Notes: generated from the letters alone by a model not told the origin. Counted from the first letter of the stretch, positions 44,960-56,234 are shown. The stretch: DNA of 64,000 bases from Macrosoma leucophasiata (GCA_036365455.1 JAWQUS010000023.1:7006001-7070000), one strand, 5' to 3'. Program-made: numbers and translations.

Positions 44960-45290
44960 CAATGCGAAATAATATAAAAACAATTATTAAGGGTAAAAGC
45001 GACTTCTTTACGATATTCAATAAACTGAAAAGTCTATAATATCGGTTGCCTAACTAGCATAGTTGGTAATAGATGGCGCTACTGCTACCATAAAGCAATG
45101 CAATAGATGTGAAGGAAAGATTTGACAAATCGGGCAGGGCTTCAGTAGCTCAATTGAAAGAGCGGCTGGACTAGATTCCCAGTAGGTCGCGAGTTCGAGC
45201 CTCGTCTGAAGTCAAATTTTTCTTTCCATTTTTCTTTAAAAATAAAAATATATTTCACAAGCATGTGTTAATGCGAAATAATATAAAAAC
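44960..45290 (+). mobile_element. SINE-B, longest plus copy, flanked by 21-bp direct repeats
   Basis: AATGCGAAATAATATAAAAA(C) occurs at 44961-44981 and again at 45270-45290. Between them are the non-tRNA segment with AGATGGCGCT at 45071-45080, and the tRNA-like head (GGCTTCAGTAGCTCAATTGA, B-box GCGAGTTCGAGCCTC). After those come TCAAATTTTTCTTTCCATTT and the tail TATTTCACAAGCATGTGTT. Confidence 0.85.
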
Positions 45291-45761
45291 AAAAAAAGTA
45301 TTTTCTAAGACTTAGTTTTAATTTGTCTTTCCATGATAGATATCCCTCTTCGTTTTCATTTGCTATAGGCAGTCTAGATCATGTCTAGATTCGTTCGATG
45401 TGTGTGATTGGCAACCGCTTAGTTAAATAGGCCCATTATTTGTGGCACTCTACTTTGTATGAGAAGTTTGACAAGTTTCATTCATGAATCGTCATCGAGT
45501 CGACGTAACGAATTAATGATATCAAAAGAGGTAGATTATAGCCATTACTGCCTCGTTTAATCGGTCGTAGGTACAAATAAAATTGTATTTGTACACTTAT
45601 ACAAATCATATTTTCATGAATCTTTTTTTTTGGAACTTAACTCTTTTGTTAATTAGGTATATGGGTACTATGATGTTTATAGGTATATTGTTCTGTTTAT
45701 AAACTCTTAATTACCGGAGACGGACTCCTACATGTACCTACCATGTTCATGTTCCATGGAT
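45291..45761. other. No gene seen
   Basis: AT-rich intergenic DNA. Confidence 0.5.
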
Positions 45762-45834
45762 ATTATTTCCGGGAAAAAAAAAACATGTAGGTAGGTTACT
45801 TAACTACCTACATGTTTTTTTTCCCGGAAATAAT
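45762..45834. repeat. 73-bp near-perfect hairpin
   Basis: ATTATTTCCCGG-type arms: left ATTATTTCCGGGAAAAAAAA then AACATGTAGGTAG; right is the inverse with two fewer A/T bases. The loop is about 9 bases (GTTACTTAA). No repeat copy elsewhere in the window. Confidence 0.85.
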
Positions 45835-46117
45835 GTAGTAAGTACTTACTTAGCTATATAAAATATAGGAAATATGTTTGCTTTGTATTAAGTTGTACCT
45901 AGTTGTTAGATAGGTACATATGTATAAGTACGTTTCATTTACGGCAATAGTTGCTACATATAACGAAATTAAAAGAAAAACTATCACACTTATGTTGGCT
46001 TTACAAGTTTGCGAGTAATACCTAGTCGACCAAATGTAATTTAGTACTCGAAAATTTTGAACAACCCCATAGAAAACATTTTTTTTTACATTAGGTACAT
46101 TTTTTAAACCTAAAAAC

Positions 46118-46233
46118 TACGGAACCCTACACTGCGCGTGGCCCGACACGCACTTGACCGGTTTTTTATAGATGATGAAACGGAACCGTTCGTGCGCGAG
46201 TACGACTCGCACTTGAGCGGTTCTTTTTTCTGT
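46118..46233 (+). repeat. Two successive REP-5 tails
   Basis: CGGAACCCTACACTGCGCGT ... CGACACGCACTTGACCGG with T run, then CGGAACCGTTCGTGCGCGAG, TACGACTCGCACTTGAGCGG with T run. The head-to-tail tails suggest two truncated copies in tandem. Confidence 0.65.
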
Positions 46234-46256
46234 TTTTATTTTTTGGGATGGACTCA

Positions 46257-46329
46257 TGCAGGCAGCCTCACGAGACGGCACTAGTCTACTTCACCGGGCA
46301 ATCGGCGAGCGCAAGGCCCTCCAGCCTAA
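46257..46329 (+). repeat. REP-3 core
   Basis: ACGAGACGGCACTAGTCTAC, TTCACCGGGCAATCGGCGAG, CCTCCAGCCTAA; a five-base gap relative to 5327. Confidence 0.65.
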
Positions 46330-46429
46330 TTTTTTTCTGTGAGCTACTGAGTATGAGCATTCAGAGTAAAGAGAGAAGTACGGAACAAAAACGATCATAA
46401 GATGTGATGTAGCCTAGCCTACACATAAT

Positions 46430-46496
46430 AATGGAAACCCTTGATACATCCCACTGATGGGCACGAGTCTCTCTCCTTCTTGGGAGGAGGCTACAC
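46430..46496 (-). repeat. REP-6 end fragment
   Basis: AATGGAAACCCTTGATACAT CCCACTGATGGGCACGAGTC, ending in GGGAGGAGGCT. Confidence 0.6.
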
Positions 46497-46606
46497 ATAG
46501 TTTTAGGAATCGGCGTGCAAGTATGAAGAGAATGATAAATCTGGGATATTTGGCGCTCCACACTCTCCGTCTACCACTCGACTTGGTGTAAAGATAGCGT
46601 AAAGAC
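46497..46606 (-). repeat. REP-2 copy
   Basis: TTTTAGGAATCGGCGTGCAA, GATATTTGGCGCTCCACACT, CGACTTGGTGTAAAGATA; directly abuts the REP-6 fragment. Confidence 0.65.
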
Positions 46607-47325
46607 ATTCATAGTTTGTTACTACTACATTAATATTCTGCGCCTTTTTATTTTTAATGATTTCGGAGGTTACGGAAACCGGTTTGAATACATTTCAAAG
46701 TCAGTTGCTTTAACATTAACCCGCGCCTGCGTCGTGTCCCATATCTACAGAGAAATTAAGCAAACAGTCACGTTTTAATTTCATTAGGAATCAGAATCAG
46801 AAACTCATTTATTCATTTAGGGTGACAGGAACCTCTTATTACACCTCAAAAACAAACAAAATAAATTAAAGTGAATAACAATTGATATACATGTCAAACA
46901 AGATAAAAAATATATGTAAAATCAAGAATATCACTAAGATAAAATTAAATGTAATAAACTAATGTAAGAAGTTTTATTCCATTATTTTTCTTCTGAGTAT
47001 TCATAATGAACATCTGAATATTTGAATTATCGTGTTGTGCCTGATAATAAGCTTAGATTAAATGTACATAATGATGAGCAAAGACAAACACATCGAACAT
47101 TATCTTACATCCACGATTTTTGCACATATGTTTAAACTAATAGCAAAAAAACAGTCCCATATAAAGACTGACCTACCTTGACCAAATAGGTCAAGTAAGG
47201 ACGTCCAAAGGTAGGATCAGGTAGAATCCACAATTATCGGTATCAGCGTGCAAGTACGACGATAATACAGTAAAGGTACTTGTAATACACATCACTTTTT
47301 ATGCCCTTGAACTTTTTATCTACGT
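46607..47325. other. No gene seen; REP-2 trace
   Basis: A LINE-like tail in minus orientation starts CAGAATCAGAAACTCATTTA near 46795. A short REP-2 trace with CAGCGTGCAAGTACGACGAT is near 47245. Confidence 0.4.
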
Positions 47326-47640
47326 TTATTTCATTTGTGTAACATTTTGAAAATTTCGTCCACCTATTTTAAGTGTGTATTCTGATAAATTGATATGTGT
47401 GAGAATGACAGTTATGTCATCGAGGTCGCGTATTACTTCCGCTACGTCACGACGCGATATGCCGGCCCTAGTTGGCAAGTTGGCATAGGTTAGGCAGCCT
47501 CTGGCAACTGGCGTGCATGCTTGCACCGCCGTCAAACGGTTATTAATAAACCGACGATGCCATCGTAAGGCGTTTTCTTGATGCTTATAAACAATGCTGG
47601 TTAGGATTGTAAAAAATAGAACAAGCGGTACAAATAACGT
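47326..47640 (-). CDS. Open frame of about 100 codons, unknown, doubtful
   Basis: Read back from TAA at 47326, the minus-strand frame stays open through KIGGRNFQNVTQMK, SEYTLKIGG, AGISRRDVAEVIRDLDD, ALRWHRRFINNRL and a hydrophobic VPLVLFFTILTSIVY segment to the edge of a SINE-A fragment at 47641. The layout (one membrane segment then an amphipathic, charged region) could be the last exon of a membrane protein truncated by the SINE. I see no family match, no clear acceptor and no ATG. Confidence 0.25.
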   Translation of the reverse strand, partial: TLFVPLVLFFTILTSIVYKHQENALRWHRRFINNRLTAVQACTPVARGCLTYANLPTRAGISRRDVAEVIRDLDDITVILTHINLSEYTLKIGGRNFQNVTQMK

Positions 47641-47740
47641 AACTTCACATATTCTATAATCACCGAAGAGGTAGGCAGAAGTAAATGCATGTATTCAGAT
47701 ATGTAAACAAACGTCCACGATTCGCTGGATACGCGTTTTA
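47638..47740 (-). mobile_element. SINE-A 3' fragment
   Basis: GTAACTTCACATATTCTATA ATCACCGAAGAGGTAGGCAG, then ACGTCCACGATTCGCTGGAT; the distal body only. Confidence 0.6.
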
Positions 47741-49046
47741 TTAGAAATAGAAAATATTTTTATTTCGAATAGATCTTTACACTTTCAAAACGTCAAGAAA
47801 TATATAAAATACCTAGAGTGAATAACCATTACATAAAGTGAAGCAAAATCATATATTAATAGTAAATTAAAAATTAGAATTTAAACTACTTAGTTAAAAC
47901 ATAATAATTACAAAATTTTTCAATTCCTTCAATAATGATAAATGAAGAAAAAGAAAAACTTATTCGTCAAGATCAAAGTTATTCACTTAGCAGAGTTCCA
48001 AGTGCAGTCACTACAGGGAAGAACTCCGCTACCCAACAAACTCAGTAAGAGCTCTTTTAAATGAGAGCTTAAATCTAGTACAAATTATCGTGAAAAATCA
48101 AATAACGTGAACGTCCATCATAGCATAGATGCAAATAAACTGCTATCTACTAAATGTGATGTAGGTCCTGCAAACCAGAACAGACCAGTCCCCACCAACA
48201 GCACCCGTTCACGAGTATGACGCATGTGACAGCCATTGCCCTCCTCGACCATTTTAGAGGGAAGTGAGCAACCCGCCACACGACGCTGCCAAAGGCAAAG
48301 ACATTTAAGCGTGCATGACTGCTCCGGATATGCATACGGCAAAATAAAAGATATTATGTAATAGGATAGGTGGCGAACAACATTCGTATTGACGGTAACT
48401 ATTTTACCCAGCCAGGGAGGTAGGTATATCTCCACTTACCCCATCCACAGTATAGATAATTTACTGAGCCCCAACCCCGCCAGGGCATCAAAACATTTAG
48501 CGTATCAGATTGCAGAAATGGCCTGTTATCACTACTCCACCGTAGTACACTTATTTATCAGTCTTTGGTCGACAGGCGACATCGTTTAATGGAATTTTAC
48601 GTTAATACCTAACAAAAACTAAAAAGCTAATAAAATTTTAAGCTGGGAACTCTTTTTGTAATTGAATTTTGTACTCTTTTTTTATGGTTGCATACACACA
48701 GTCCAGTTGGACCGGAATGCCCGGAATGGTATTAACGGGGTCAATAACAGAGGTACTTTAAGCCCGAATAATGATGTTTGTTTTATAAACATTTCACAAA
48801 TAAAAATATGGCTTATGATGGTATGTAGAATTAAGGTACTTACAAACACATAAAATATATTACCCATGTAAACATGAATATCATTAGAAATATTATGTTT
48901 AAAAGGAAGAATTCATCGAAGATTTTTCCGGTATACAAAACCATGGCAAATTGGTCTTTATCAATTCGCTAATACGGCAACGACGTGATGTACCGGACAT
49001 TTCTACGATGAAGTAGGTATTTACCTACGTAAAATAGTATTTTAAC
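47741..49046. other. No gene supported
   Basis: A 105-codon minus-strand frame at 48118-48435 lacks a recognisable domain or splice signals. The GC-richer stretch at 48170-48300 may belong to another dispersed repeat. Confidence 0.4.
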
Positions 49047-49190
49047 CCCCTTATTCATAAACGTATTTTAGCTAAAGTGTTACTAATCTATCCTTTGTCT
49101 TTTACTATCCTGCACATTTGACAATGCAACTGACAAAGACAAAGCATTCTATAGGTAAAACGTATATAATGTACGTTTATGAATAAGGGG
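49047..49190. mobile_element. 144-bp MITE with perfect 19-bp terminal inverted repeats
   Basis: CCCCTTATTCATAAACGTA at the left and its exact inverse at 49172-49190. AGACAAAG/CTTTGTCT motifs pair internally. Confidence 0.85.
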
Positions 49191-49494
49191 TAAGTATTTT
49201 GTTGTAGTTAATTGTTTTAATAAAATTGCTAAATGGTTGTATTTTTAACAGAGTTCAATAAAATTATGTATGTACGCCAATTTCGCCGAGATTTCTGGAC
49301 CGATTTACGTAATTCATGTTGTGTTTGATGTGGAATAGTTTCGAATTGGTCCCATAAAAATTTTATTCAGGTAGGCCCATTAGTTTTTATTTTATGAGCA
49401 TTTTTTACTTTCACCTCAAACTAAAGGAATAAGATTAGACAGCGTGTTGTCTTAACAATGCGTTGAATCCACTGACGTTCTAGATAGTCCTAAT

Positions 49495-51174
49495 CATAGA
49501 TTATACAGTATATAGGGTATAGATTGGCAACTGAACGTAAAGTTTGGGAAAAGTGAGGGGCATTCACCACTAGATAGCGATTTTATGTGATTTTACGTAG
49601 GTACCAATAGATGGCGCTTGTATTTATTTGTATAAAGGGTACCTATATTATTAAGAACTCTGAATATATATTTTTTAATTCTAAACAAGTGGTTTATTAC
49701 CTCTTGTTTAGAATTAAAAAAAAAACATTGATAAACAATATTTAAAGGCAGCCGATACGCCGTTTAATTTTCTGTTTAATGTAAATAACAACACTGCTTA
49801 TCAAGTCAAAAATAAAATAAGGTATATACTTTTGAAGTGTTTTATTTCAAATTTAGTTCAAAATAAGAACATATGTAGATATATAATAACTGAGAATATT
49901 TTAATTGCTTGTGATACGAAAGAAAAAAAAGTTAAGGGGAAATATACAATTGATACATTGACAGTCAATTTTATTTTATTTTTTCAATTAAATAAATAAT
50001 CGTTCAAAAATTACTACAACTTAAAATAGTTCAATACATCACCAGAATGTTACATTTTCTCTTTTACGAACTGACAAAACATAAGTTTGGCAAAATAAAA
50101 CTAGACATTCTCTTTCCATACCTTCACTTACAAATAATTTAACAGTAATGATAATAATACATCACAAAATCATTATTTCAACAGTTTTGTACAGCTAAAT
50201 CAGCATTGAGCCAAGCAACAAAGCATTTTATAAATAATAAACGTACAGTGAAGATTTTCAGATTAAAAAAATTGAATTACTTAAAAAGTAACAATACATC
50301 ACTTTTATGTGCCATTTGGTAAACAAGAATTTCAAATTCAAAATAGGTATAAAACTTCGGAAATTTATATTTAGAATATTTCCCATCATCACTCCAGCTG
50401 AAAGACATCTACTGCTGGACAAAGTCTTCCCCAAAGATGCCCACAACAGAGTTGTGCGGTATTTGAGGAAAAGATTCTTGCATAAGAAAGAAAGAAACAT
50501 TTATTTGACACACAGCGAGACACATAAAACAGACATAAAACGTTGCTAACAATAAACAAAGAAAAGACAACACCATTTCTAAAATTATTAGGTACATACC
50601 TTCACGTAATATGTGCCTCACGGCTGCGTCAAAAATGTGTCCTGTTCAGTAAATGTCAGGTAACTTCGTATATGAGGTACCTGACGCTGGTTTTCAACAG
50701 GAACCTTAGCGAGAATGAACCACAGATGTGAAATGATTTATAATGGCACTAATACTTATACATGGTACATACAGATATAATACATATAATAAAACCATTA
50801 AAATAAAATACTTAATAAAACGATAAATGTAATAAATACTACCAATAAACAAATAGATAAATACCAGAGTAAATAAAATTACGAGCCATAGACAATACAG
50901 GTCAATTCATCATATTTTTCAAAACATTATTAAATGCATTTTTCTTTTCTTTAAAAAAATACTGAGCAATATTATAGTGAATATATAATTACTATAATTA
51001 TTTAAACATGAAATATTAATTAACAAAATATACAGAGTTACTAGTGACATCTCCTGCCATATTGTGACATTAATTAGCAAAAGTTTATTTTCTGGCGGGG
51101 CATTCGTCGCTAGTTGGCGCTAGTGTATATGGAAAAAAGTGTTGAATTATTTTGTACTAAGTTTCATGGCCCTG
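49495..51174. mobile_element. 1,680-bp non-autonomous DNA transposon, copy 1
   Basis: Flanked by the perfect 8-bp target duplication GTCCTAAT at 49487-49494 and 51175-51182. It starts CATAGATTATACAGTATATA and ends TTTCATGGCCCTG; inverted, the right end begins CAGGG, as in many hAT elements, but left and right termini are otherwise dissimilar. It contains a hairpin at 49679-49715 (TTCTAAACAAG facing its inverse), an embedded RTE-type 3' piece near 50392-50460 (CTGCTGGACAAAGTCTTCCC), and AGATGGCGCT at 49609-49618. No credible transposase: the short open frames are overlapping and AT-driven. An identical copy lies at 53851. Confidence 0.85.
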
Positions 51175-52082
51175 GTCCTAATCATGCCCGTGACACTTTT
51201 AGTTCCCGGCCATATCACGGCGCTGTCGTGACTTTTTTTTTGCCTTCTTGTTTTTGGCAAAGGCCCTAAGCAGTCCTAATACTATTCTGCCACCATCACG
51301 TTTGACATTTTATTAGGTCTTCAATTATACATTACTTCTTCTTATTTAATATAGTTATAAGTTAGTTAGTAGTTATAGTGCTTTGAATGTAGTGTTAGTT
51401 CATATAATAATGTCTTAACCTCTGCTCTGCTGTAACTGTCTTATGCATATCAATTTTGTATTGAAGAAATGAATAAAATCATGGATAATCATTTTTTAGC
51501 TCGTCGACTTCCAAAGAATGTAATTCCAAATAAAAACATGCTCAACACTTCGTGTTAATGCAGCTAAAACTAGTGGGTAAGAAAAAGAAGGCAATCCTCT
51601 TTTGTTGATGAGAAAGAAACCCAAAGGGTTGAGACAAATAAATAAATGTTAGTTCAGATATACCTACTGTTGTTTTTATTTTTAAATACCTAATAAACAT
51701 TTACTTATCAAATGTCATCAATTAATAGTAATCCGTAATTAGTTTATTGGATATTTTATTTCCCTAGTTTTCGTTCTAAATTAAAAAGAAATGTCAAACT
51801 GTCCCTACGTATCGAGCATTATGTGGTACATCACTAGCTTTATCGATATCGATACAATCGTGAATAAATTTGGGGTTACAACACTAGTGTCAAAACGATA
51901 CCAGCGCAATCTGGAAACATCGGAACTAGAACCTAAACCATGAAGTGTCCTATCTGTCGTAGACTTGTATAGTGATAGTGATCTGTGGTCCTAATGCGCA
52001 TGACAACAAGTGACAATGATATATTTACTCATCGACGACACAACACAGCTTATTTACTCCTACAATAACGAATGGCCCCACG
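51175..52082. other. No gene seen
   Basis: Host sequence interrupted by copy 1 of the 1,680-bp element resumes here. A run CTTCTTGTTTTTGGCAAAGG and an ATAAATAAATG tail at about 51638 hint at an old LINE 3' end. Confidence 0.4.
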
Positions 52083-52290
52083 GCTGGTGTAGATCGCAAG
52101 CTACTCGGTTGACGGTCGGGTGTGTGATGGGTGACCGCTAGGTTTGAAAACATCCGACAGCGCCACTAACACGTATCTTCACTAACCCGCATTGGAGCAG
52201 TGTGGTAGAGTAAGTTTCAGACCTCCCCCCAAAAAGGGGAGAGACTCGTGCCCAGTAGTGGGACGTTTAACGGGTTGCCATTATTACTAT
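52083..52290 (+). repeat. REP-6 copy
   Basis: GTGTGTGATGGGTGACCGCT, TTGAAAACATCCGACAGCGC, AGACCTCCCCCCAAAAAGGG, GTGCCCAGTAGTGGGACGTT. An internal block present in the copies at 42341 and 61226 is deleted. Confidence 0.75.
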
Positions 52291-52900
52291 AATAACTGTT
52301 ATAACAGATGTAACAGTTAATATGGAAGGTTTTCCTTTGACCTTTAGTCATTGGCATATCTACCATACCTACAATGCGGAACTTGATGTTCGTGTCTGCT
52401 AATTGGATAAAAAATTCATGTTAGCTAACAAATAGTTGTTAAAAGTTTCTTATTTTTTACCTCGCTTCGGTAGTTCTGTTAATATACCGATATTTCTAGC
52501 CAAATGCTTTAAATTTCGGTGTAGAATGAAAAGTTATACAGTGAATTAATGTTTTGTTCCCTGCCCTTCAAACACTAAAACCTCCATTATACGAAATCTC
52601 AACCCTCTATTAGTTGAAATAATCAGTGAGTCCCTCCAAGCCATTTTGGTCCATATTTTACCTCCATGACATGAATAATCAAATTGGATCTCTGTATCTT
52701 GAACATCTCGATTATTTGTTACCGATTTAACAATTTGCCGACAATGTAAGTACCTACCTACACTATTGTTTCTCAGAAAACAATTGTAAAGTACCTACAC
52801 AATAATAAAAATATGGTAAACAAGTAATAATATCTTATGATTATCACATTTATCACCTATTTATGGACCCAAGTTATCACGCGTTTTCTTGCATAAGCTG
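52291..52900. other. No gene seen
   Basis: AT-rich intergenic DNA. Confidence 0.5.
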
Positions 52901-53046
52901 GGTTGCACCATCATACCTATTTGTTATTTAAAGTTATTGTAACATTTCACATCCTTCTCTAACATAAAGAAATCTGTTAGAGAAGGATGTAAAATGTTAC
53001 AAGTAATTAGGTAGGTACTATAACTTTATTAAATATCGTGGTGCAA
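52901..53046. mobile_element. MITE-c copy
   Basis: GGTTGCACCATCATACC on the left, ATCGTGGTGCAA on the right. The internal arms ACATCCTTCTCTAACA and TGTTAGAGAAGGATGT pair perfectly around 14 bases. Confidence 0.7.
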
Positions 53047-53439
53047 TTTAATTTCAGTTGAACTTTAGCGAAGCATGACATTTGTTGTAGACTTAAAATA
53101 TTGTCAGAAGTAGTTTGGTTCTACCATGTTGACCATTTTCCACTCACGTAATCACTACTGCAATAATATCATTTTGAAAAACTCAAACTCAAAAATGTAT
53201 TTAACATTTGGAAACATAGAATTTGCCTGTAAATAATAGATGCTTGGAAATAATAGAATTTGCTTGTGATAGGTCAAATTACAAATTTAATGTAAAAGTT
53301 AAAGCGAATAACAGCTGATACGTTGATTAATCTATACCTATAATAAAACTGTTAAAGTGTAAATTCTGTACATTAAAAATATTGAAAAAAGAAATACCAG
53401 GGGTTGTTACTAGATCGATACTGAACACAAATATGTGAT
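53047..53439. other. No gene seen
   Basis: AT-rich intergenic DNA. Confidence 0.5.
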
Positions 53440-53640
53440 TAGAAAAATTTTTGTCTGTCTGTTTGTTCAAGCATCACAGAAAAACTAAAAGTCCGATTAC
53501 AATGAAACTTGGTATGATCATACTTTAACCTTTGGCGCACAACACTGGGTACTTTTTATCCCTGAAAAATGTCTGTTTGTCTGTGTGTTTGTGCACGCTA
53601 ATATCAGAAACGGCTTATTCGATTTGCGGTTTTCACTAAT
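53440..53640 (+). repeat. REP-4-like fragment
   Basis: TTTGTCTGTCTGTTTGTTCA, CCGATTACAATGAAACTTGG and GTGCACGCTAATATCAGAAA are typical of this family; boundaries unclear. Confidence 0.45.
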
Positions 53641-53789
53641 ATATTGTGGTAAGTTTCACTTAATATTTAGTGTTTGTTTCACGTGAATCAGTACAGAAAT
53701 AAAAAAGTTACGCCAATTAAAAAAATATATCGAATATTTTTAAACTATTCTGTATCTATATTCTGTATTTTTTATTGTTCCGTATCTAA

Positions 53790-56165
53790 AAGGTAAAACG
53801 GACCCTATTACTAATCCTCCACTGTCTGCCTGTCTGTCCATACATCCGTCCATAGATTATACAGTATATAGGGTATAGATTGGCAACTGAACGTAAAGTT
53901 TGGGAAAAGTGAGGGGCATTCACCACTAGATAGCGATTTTATGTGATTTTACGTAGGTACCAATAGATGGCGCTTGTATTTATTTGTATAAAGGGTACCT
54001 ATATTATTAAGAACTCTGAATATATATTTTTTAATTCTAAACAAGTGGTTTATTACCTCTTGTTTAGAATTAAAAAAAAAACATTGATAAACAATATTTA
54101 AAGGCAGCCGATACGCCGTTTAATTTTCTGTTTAATGTAAATAACAACACTGCTTATCAAGTCAAAAATAAAATAAGGTATATACTTTTGAAGTGTTTTA
54201 TTTCAAATTTAGTTCAAAATAAGAACATATGTAGATATATAATAACTGAGAATATTTTAATTGCTTGTGATACGAAAGAAAAAAAAGTTAAGGGGAAATA
54301 TACAATTGATACATTGACAGTCAATTTTATTTTATTTTTTCAATTAAATAAATAATCGTTCAAAAATTACTACAACTTAAAATAGTTCAATACATCACCA
54401 GAATGTTACATTTTCTCTTTTACGAACTGACAAAACATAAGTTTGGCAAAATAAAACTAGACATTCTCTTTCCATACCTTCACTTACAAATAATTTAACA
54501 GTAATGATAATAATACATCACAAAATCATTATTTCAACAGTTTTGTACAGCTAAATCAGCATTGAGCCAAGCAACAAAGCATTTTATAAATAATAAACGT
54601 ACAGTGAAGATTTTCAGATTAAAAAAATTGAATTACTTAAAAAGTAACAATACATCACTTTTATGTGCCATTTGGTAAACAAGAATTTCAAATTCAAAAT
54701 AGGTATAAAACTTCGGAAATTTATATTTAGAATATTTCCCATCATCACTCCAGCTGAAAGACATCTACTGCTGGACAAAGTCTTCCCCAAAGATGCCCAC
54801 AACAGAGTTGTGCGGTATTTGAGGAAAAGATTCTTGCATAAGAAAGAAAGAAACATTTATTTGACACACAGCGAGACACATAAAACAGACATAAAACGTT
54901 GCTAACAATAAACAAAGAAAAGACAACACCATTTCTAAAATTATTAGGTACATACCTTCACGTAATATGTGCCTCACGGCTGCGTCAAAAATGTGTCCTG
55001 TTCAGTAAATGTCAGGTAACTTCGTATATGAGGTACCTGACGCTGGTTTTCAACAGGAACCTTAGCGAGAATGAACCACAGATGTGAAATGATTTATAAT
55101 GGCACTAATACTTATACATGGTACATACAGATATAATACATATAATAAAACCATTAAAATAAAATACTTAATAAAACGATAAATGTAATAAATACTACCA
55201 ATAAACAAATAGATAAATACCAGAGTAAATAAAATTACGAGCCATAGACAATACAGGTCAATTCATCATATTTTTCAAAACATTATTAAATGCATTTTTC
55301 TTTTCTTTAAAAAAATACTGAGCAATATTATAGTGAATATATAATTACTATAATTATTTAAACATGAAATATTAATTAACAAAATATACAGAGTTACTAG
55401 TGACATCTCCTGCCATATTGTGACATTAATTAGCAAAAGTTTATTTTCTGGCGGGGCATTCGTCGCTAGTTGGCGCTAGTGTATATGGAAAAAAGTGTTG
55501 AATTATTTTGTACTAAGTTTCATGGCCCTGCATCCGTCTGTCTGTCACCAGGCTGTATCTCATAATCAGTGATAGCTAGAAAGCTAAAATTTTCACAAAT
55601 TATGTATTTCTGTTACCACTATAACGACAGAATTAAGTACTAAAAATAAGTTATGTTAAAACTGAACTAGCACAAGCAGCAGTTCATTTCACCGTGACGA
55701 CCAACCATTGACAAGCTCATTTCTACCCCCAATTACTCGACTTCGTAAACAACATTCTAGACGTTATCTTTTCAATAGCTAGCAGGTGTGATTCAAAATA
55801 TAAACAACCTAATTCCAATTAGGCACCTGTTTTGGCATAAACACCACCTGCTTTTGGACAAACACCACGTGATTTGGCACAAACACCACCTGTTTCACCT
55901 TAAATGATGCCTATTATATTTTAGGCACTAACAGTAAATAAAAATATCAAGAGGTCCAAGGGGCATACAATAACCGTGTTTTTTCGTATTTTTTTGCTTG
56001 AAATTTAAATAACGGTAGCCAGTAGACGCTTGAAATTTTCTCTGAATTTTTAGGTCTTAGGTATATTGTATATATATACTACCTTACAACAAACGTAATT
56101 TTTAGGCCATTTTTTTACGGAAACCTTCGTGCACGAGTTTGACTCGCACTGGGTCGGTTTTTTCT
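53790..56165 (+). repeat. REP-5 copy split by the 1,680-bp element
   Basis: The left piece ends at GTCCATACATCCGTC (53850). The right piece starts at CATCCGTCTGTCTGTCACCA (55531) and runs to GTACGGAA-type and GAGTTTGACTCGCACTGGGT tail before a T run at 56160. The junction reads continuously once the insertion and one duplicated octamer are removed. Confidence 0.7.
53851..55530. mobile_element. 1,680-bp non-autonomous DNA transposon, copy 2
   Basis: Same termini, length and internal landmarks as copy 1, with a constant offset of 4,356 bases from end to end, so there is no net indel. Every stretch I compared by eye was identical, including four derived open frames. It has its own perfect 8-bp target duplication, CATCCGTC at 53843-53850 and 55531-55538, different from that of copy 1. 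It therefore arrived by a separate insertion, not by tandem duplication. It sits in a REP-5 repeat. Confidence 0.85.
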
Positions 56166-56234
56166 CTGTTAGTAACAATAAGCATACCGCATAGCAGCGT
56201 CCCGGCATAAACAATCCCCGCTATGATCACCATT

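Noticed and set aside
48118..48435. 105-codon minus-strand frame
   Set aside because: No domain or splice context; the sequence has the look of a dispersed repeat and a second overlapping frame of similar length exists.
50258..50731. Four overlapping open frames inside the 1,680-bp element (repeated at 54614-55087)
   Set aside because: They overlap on both strands, are AT-driven, cover an RTE tail fragment, and resemble no transposase. Their exact repetition only reflects the element duplication.
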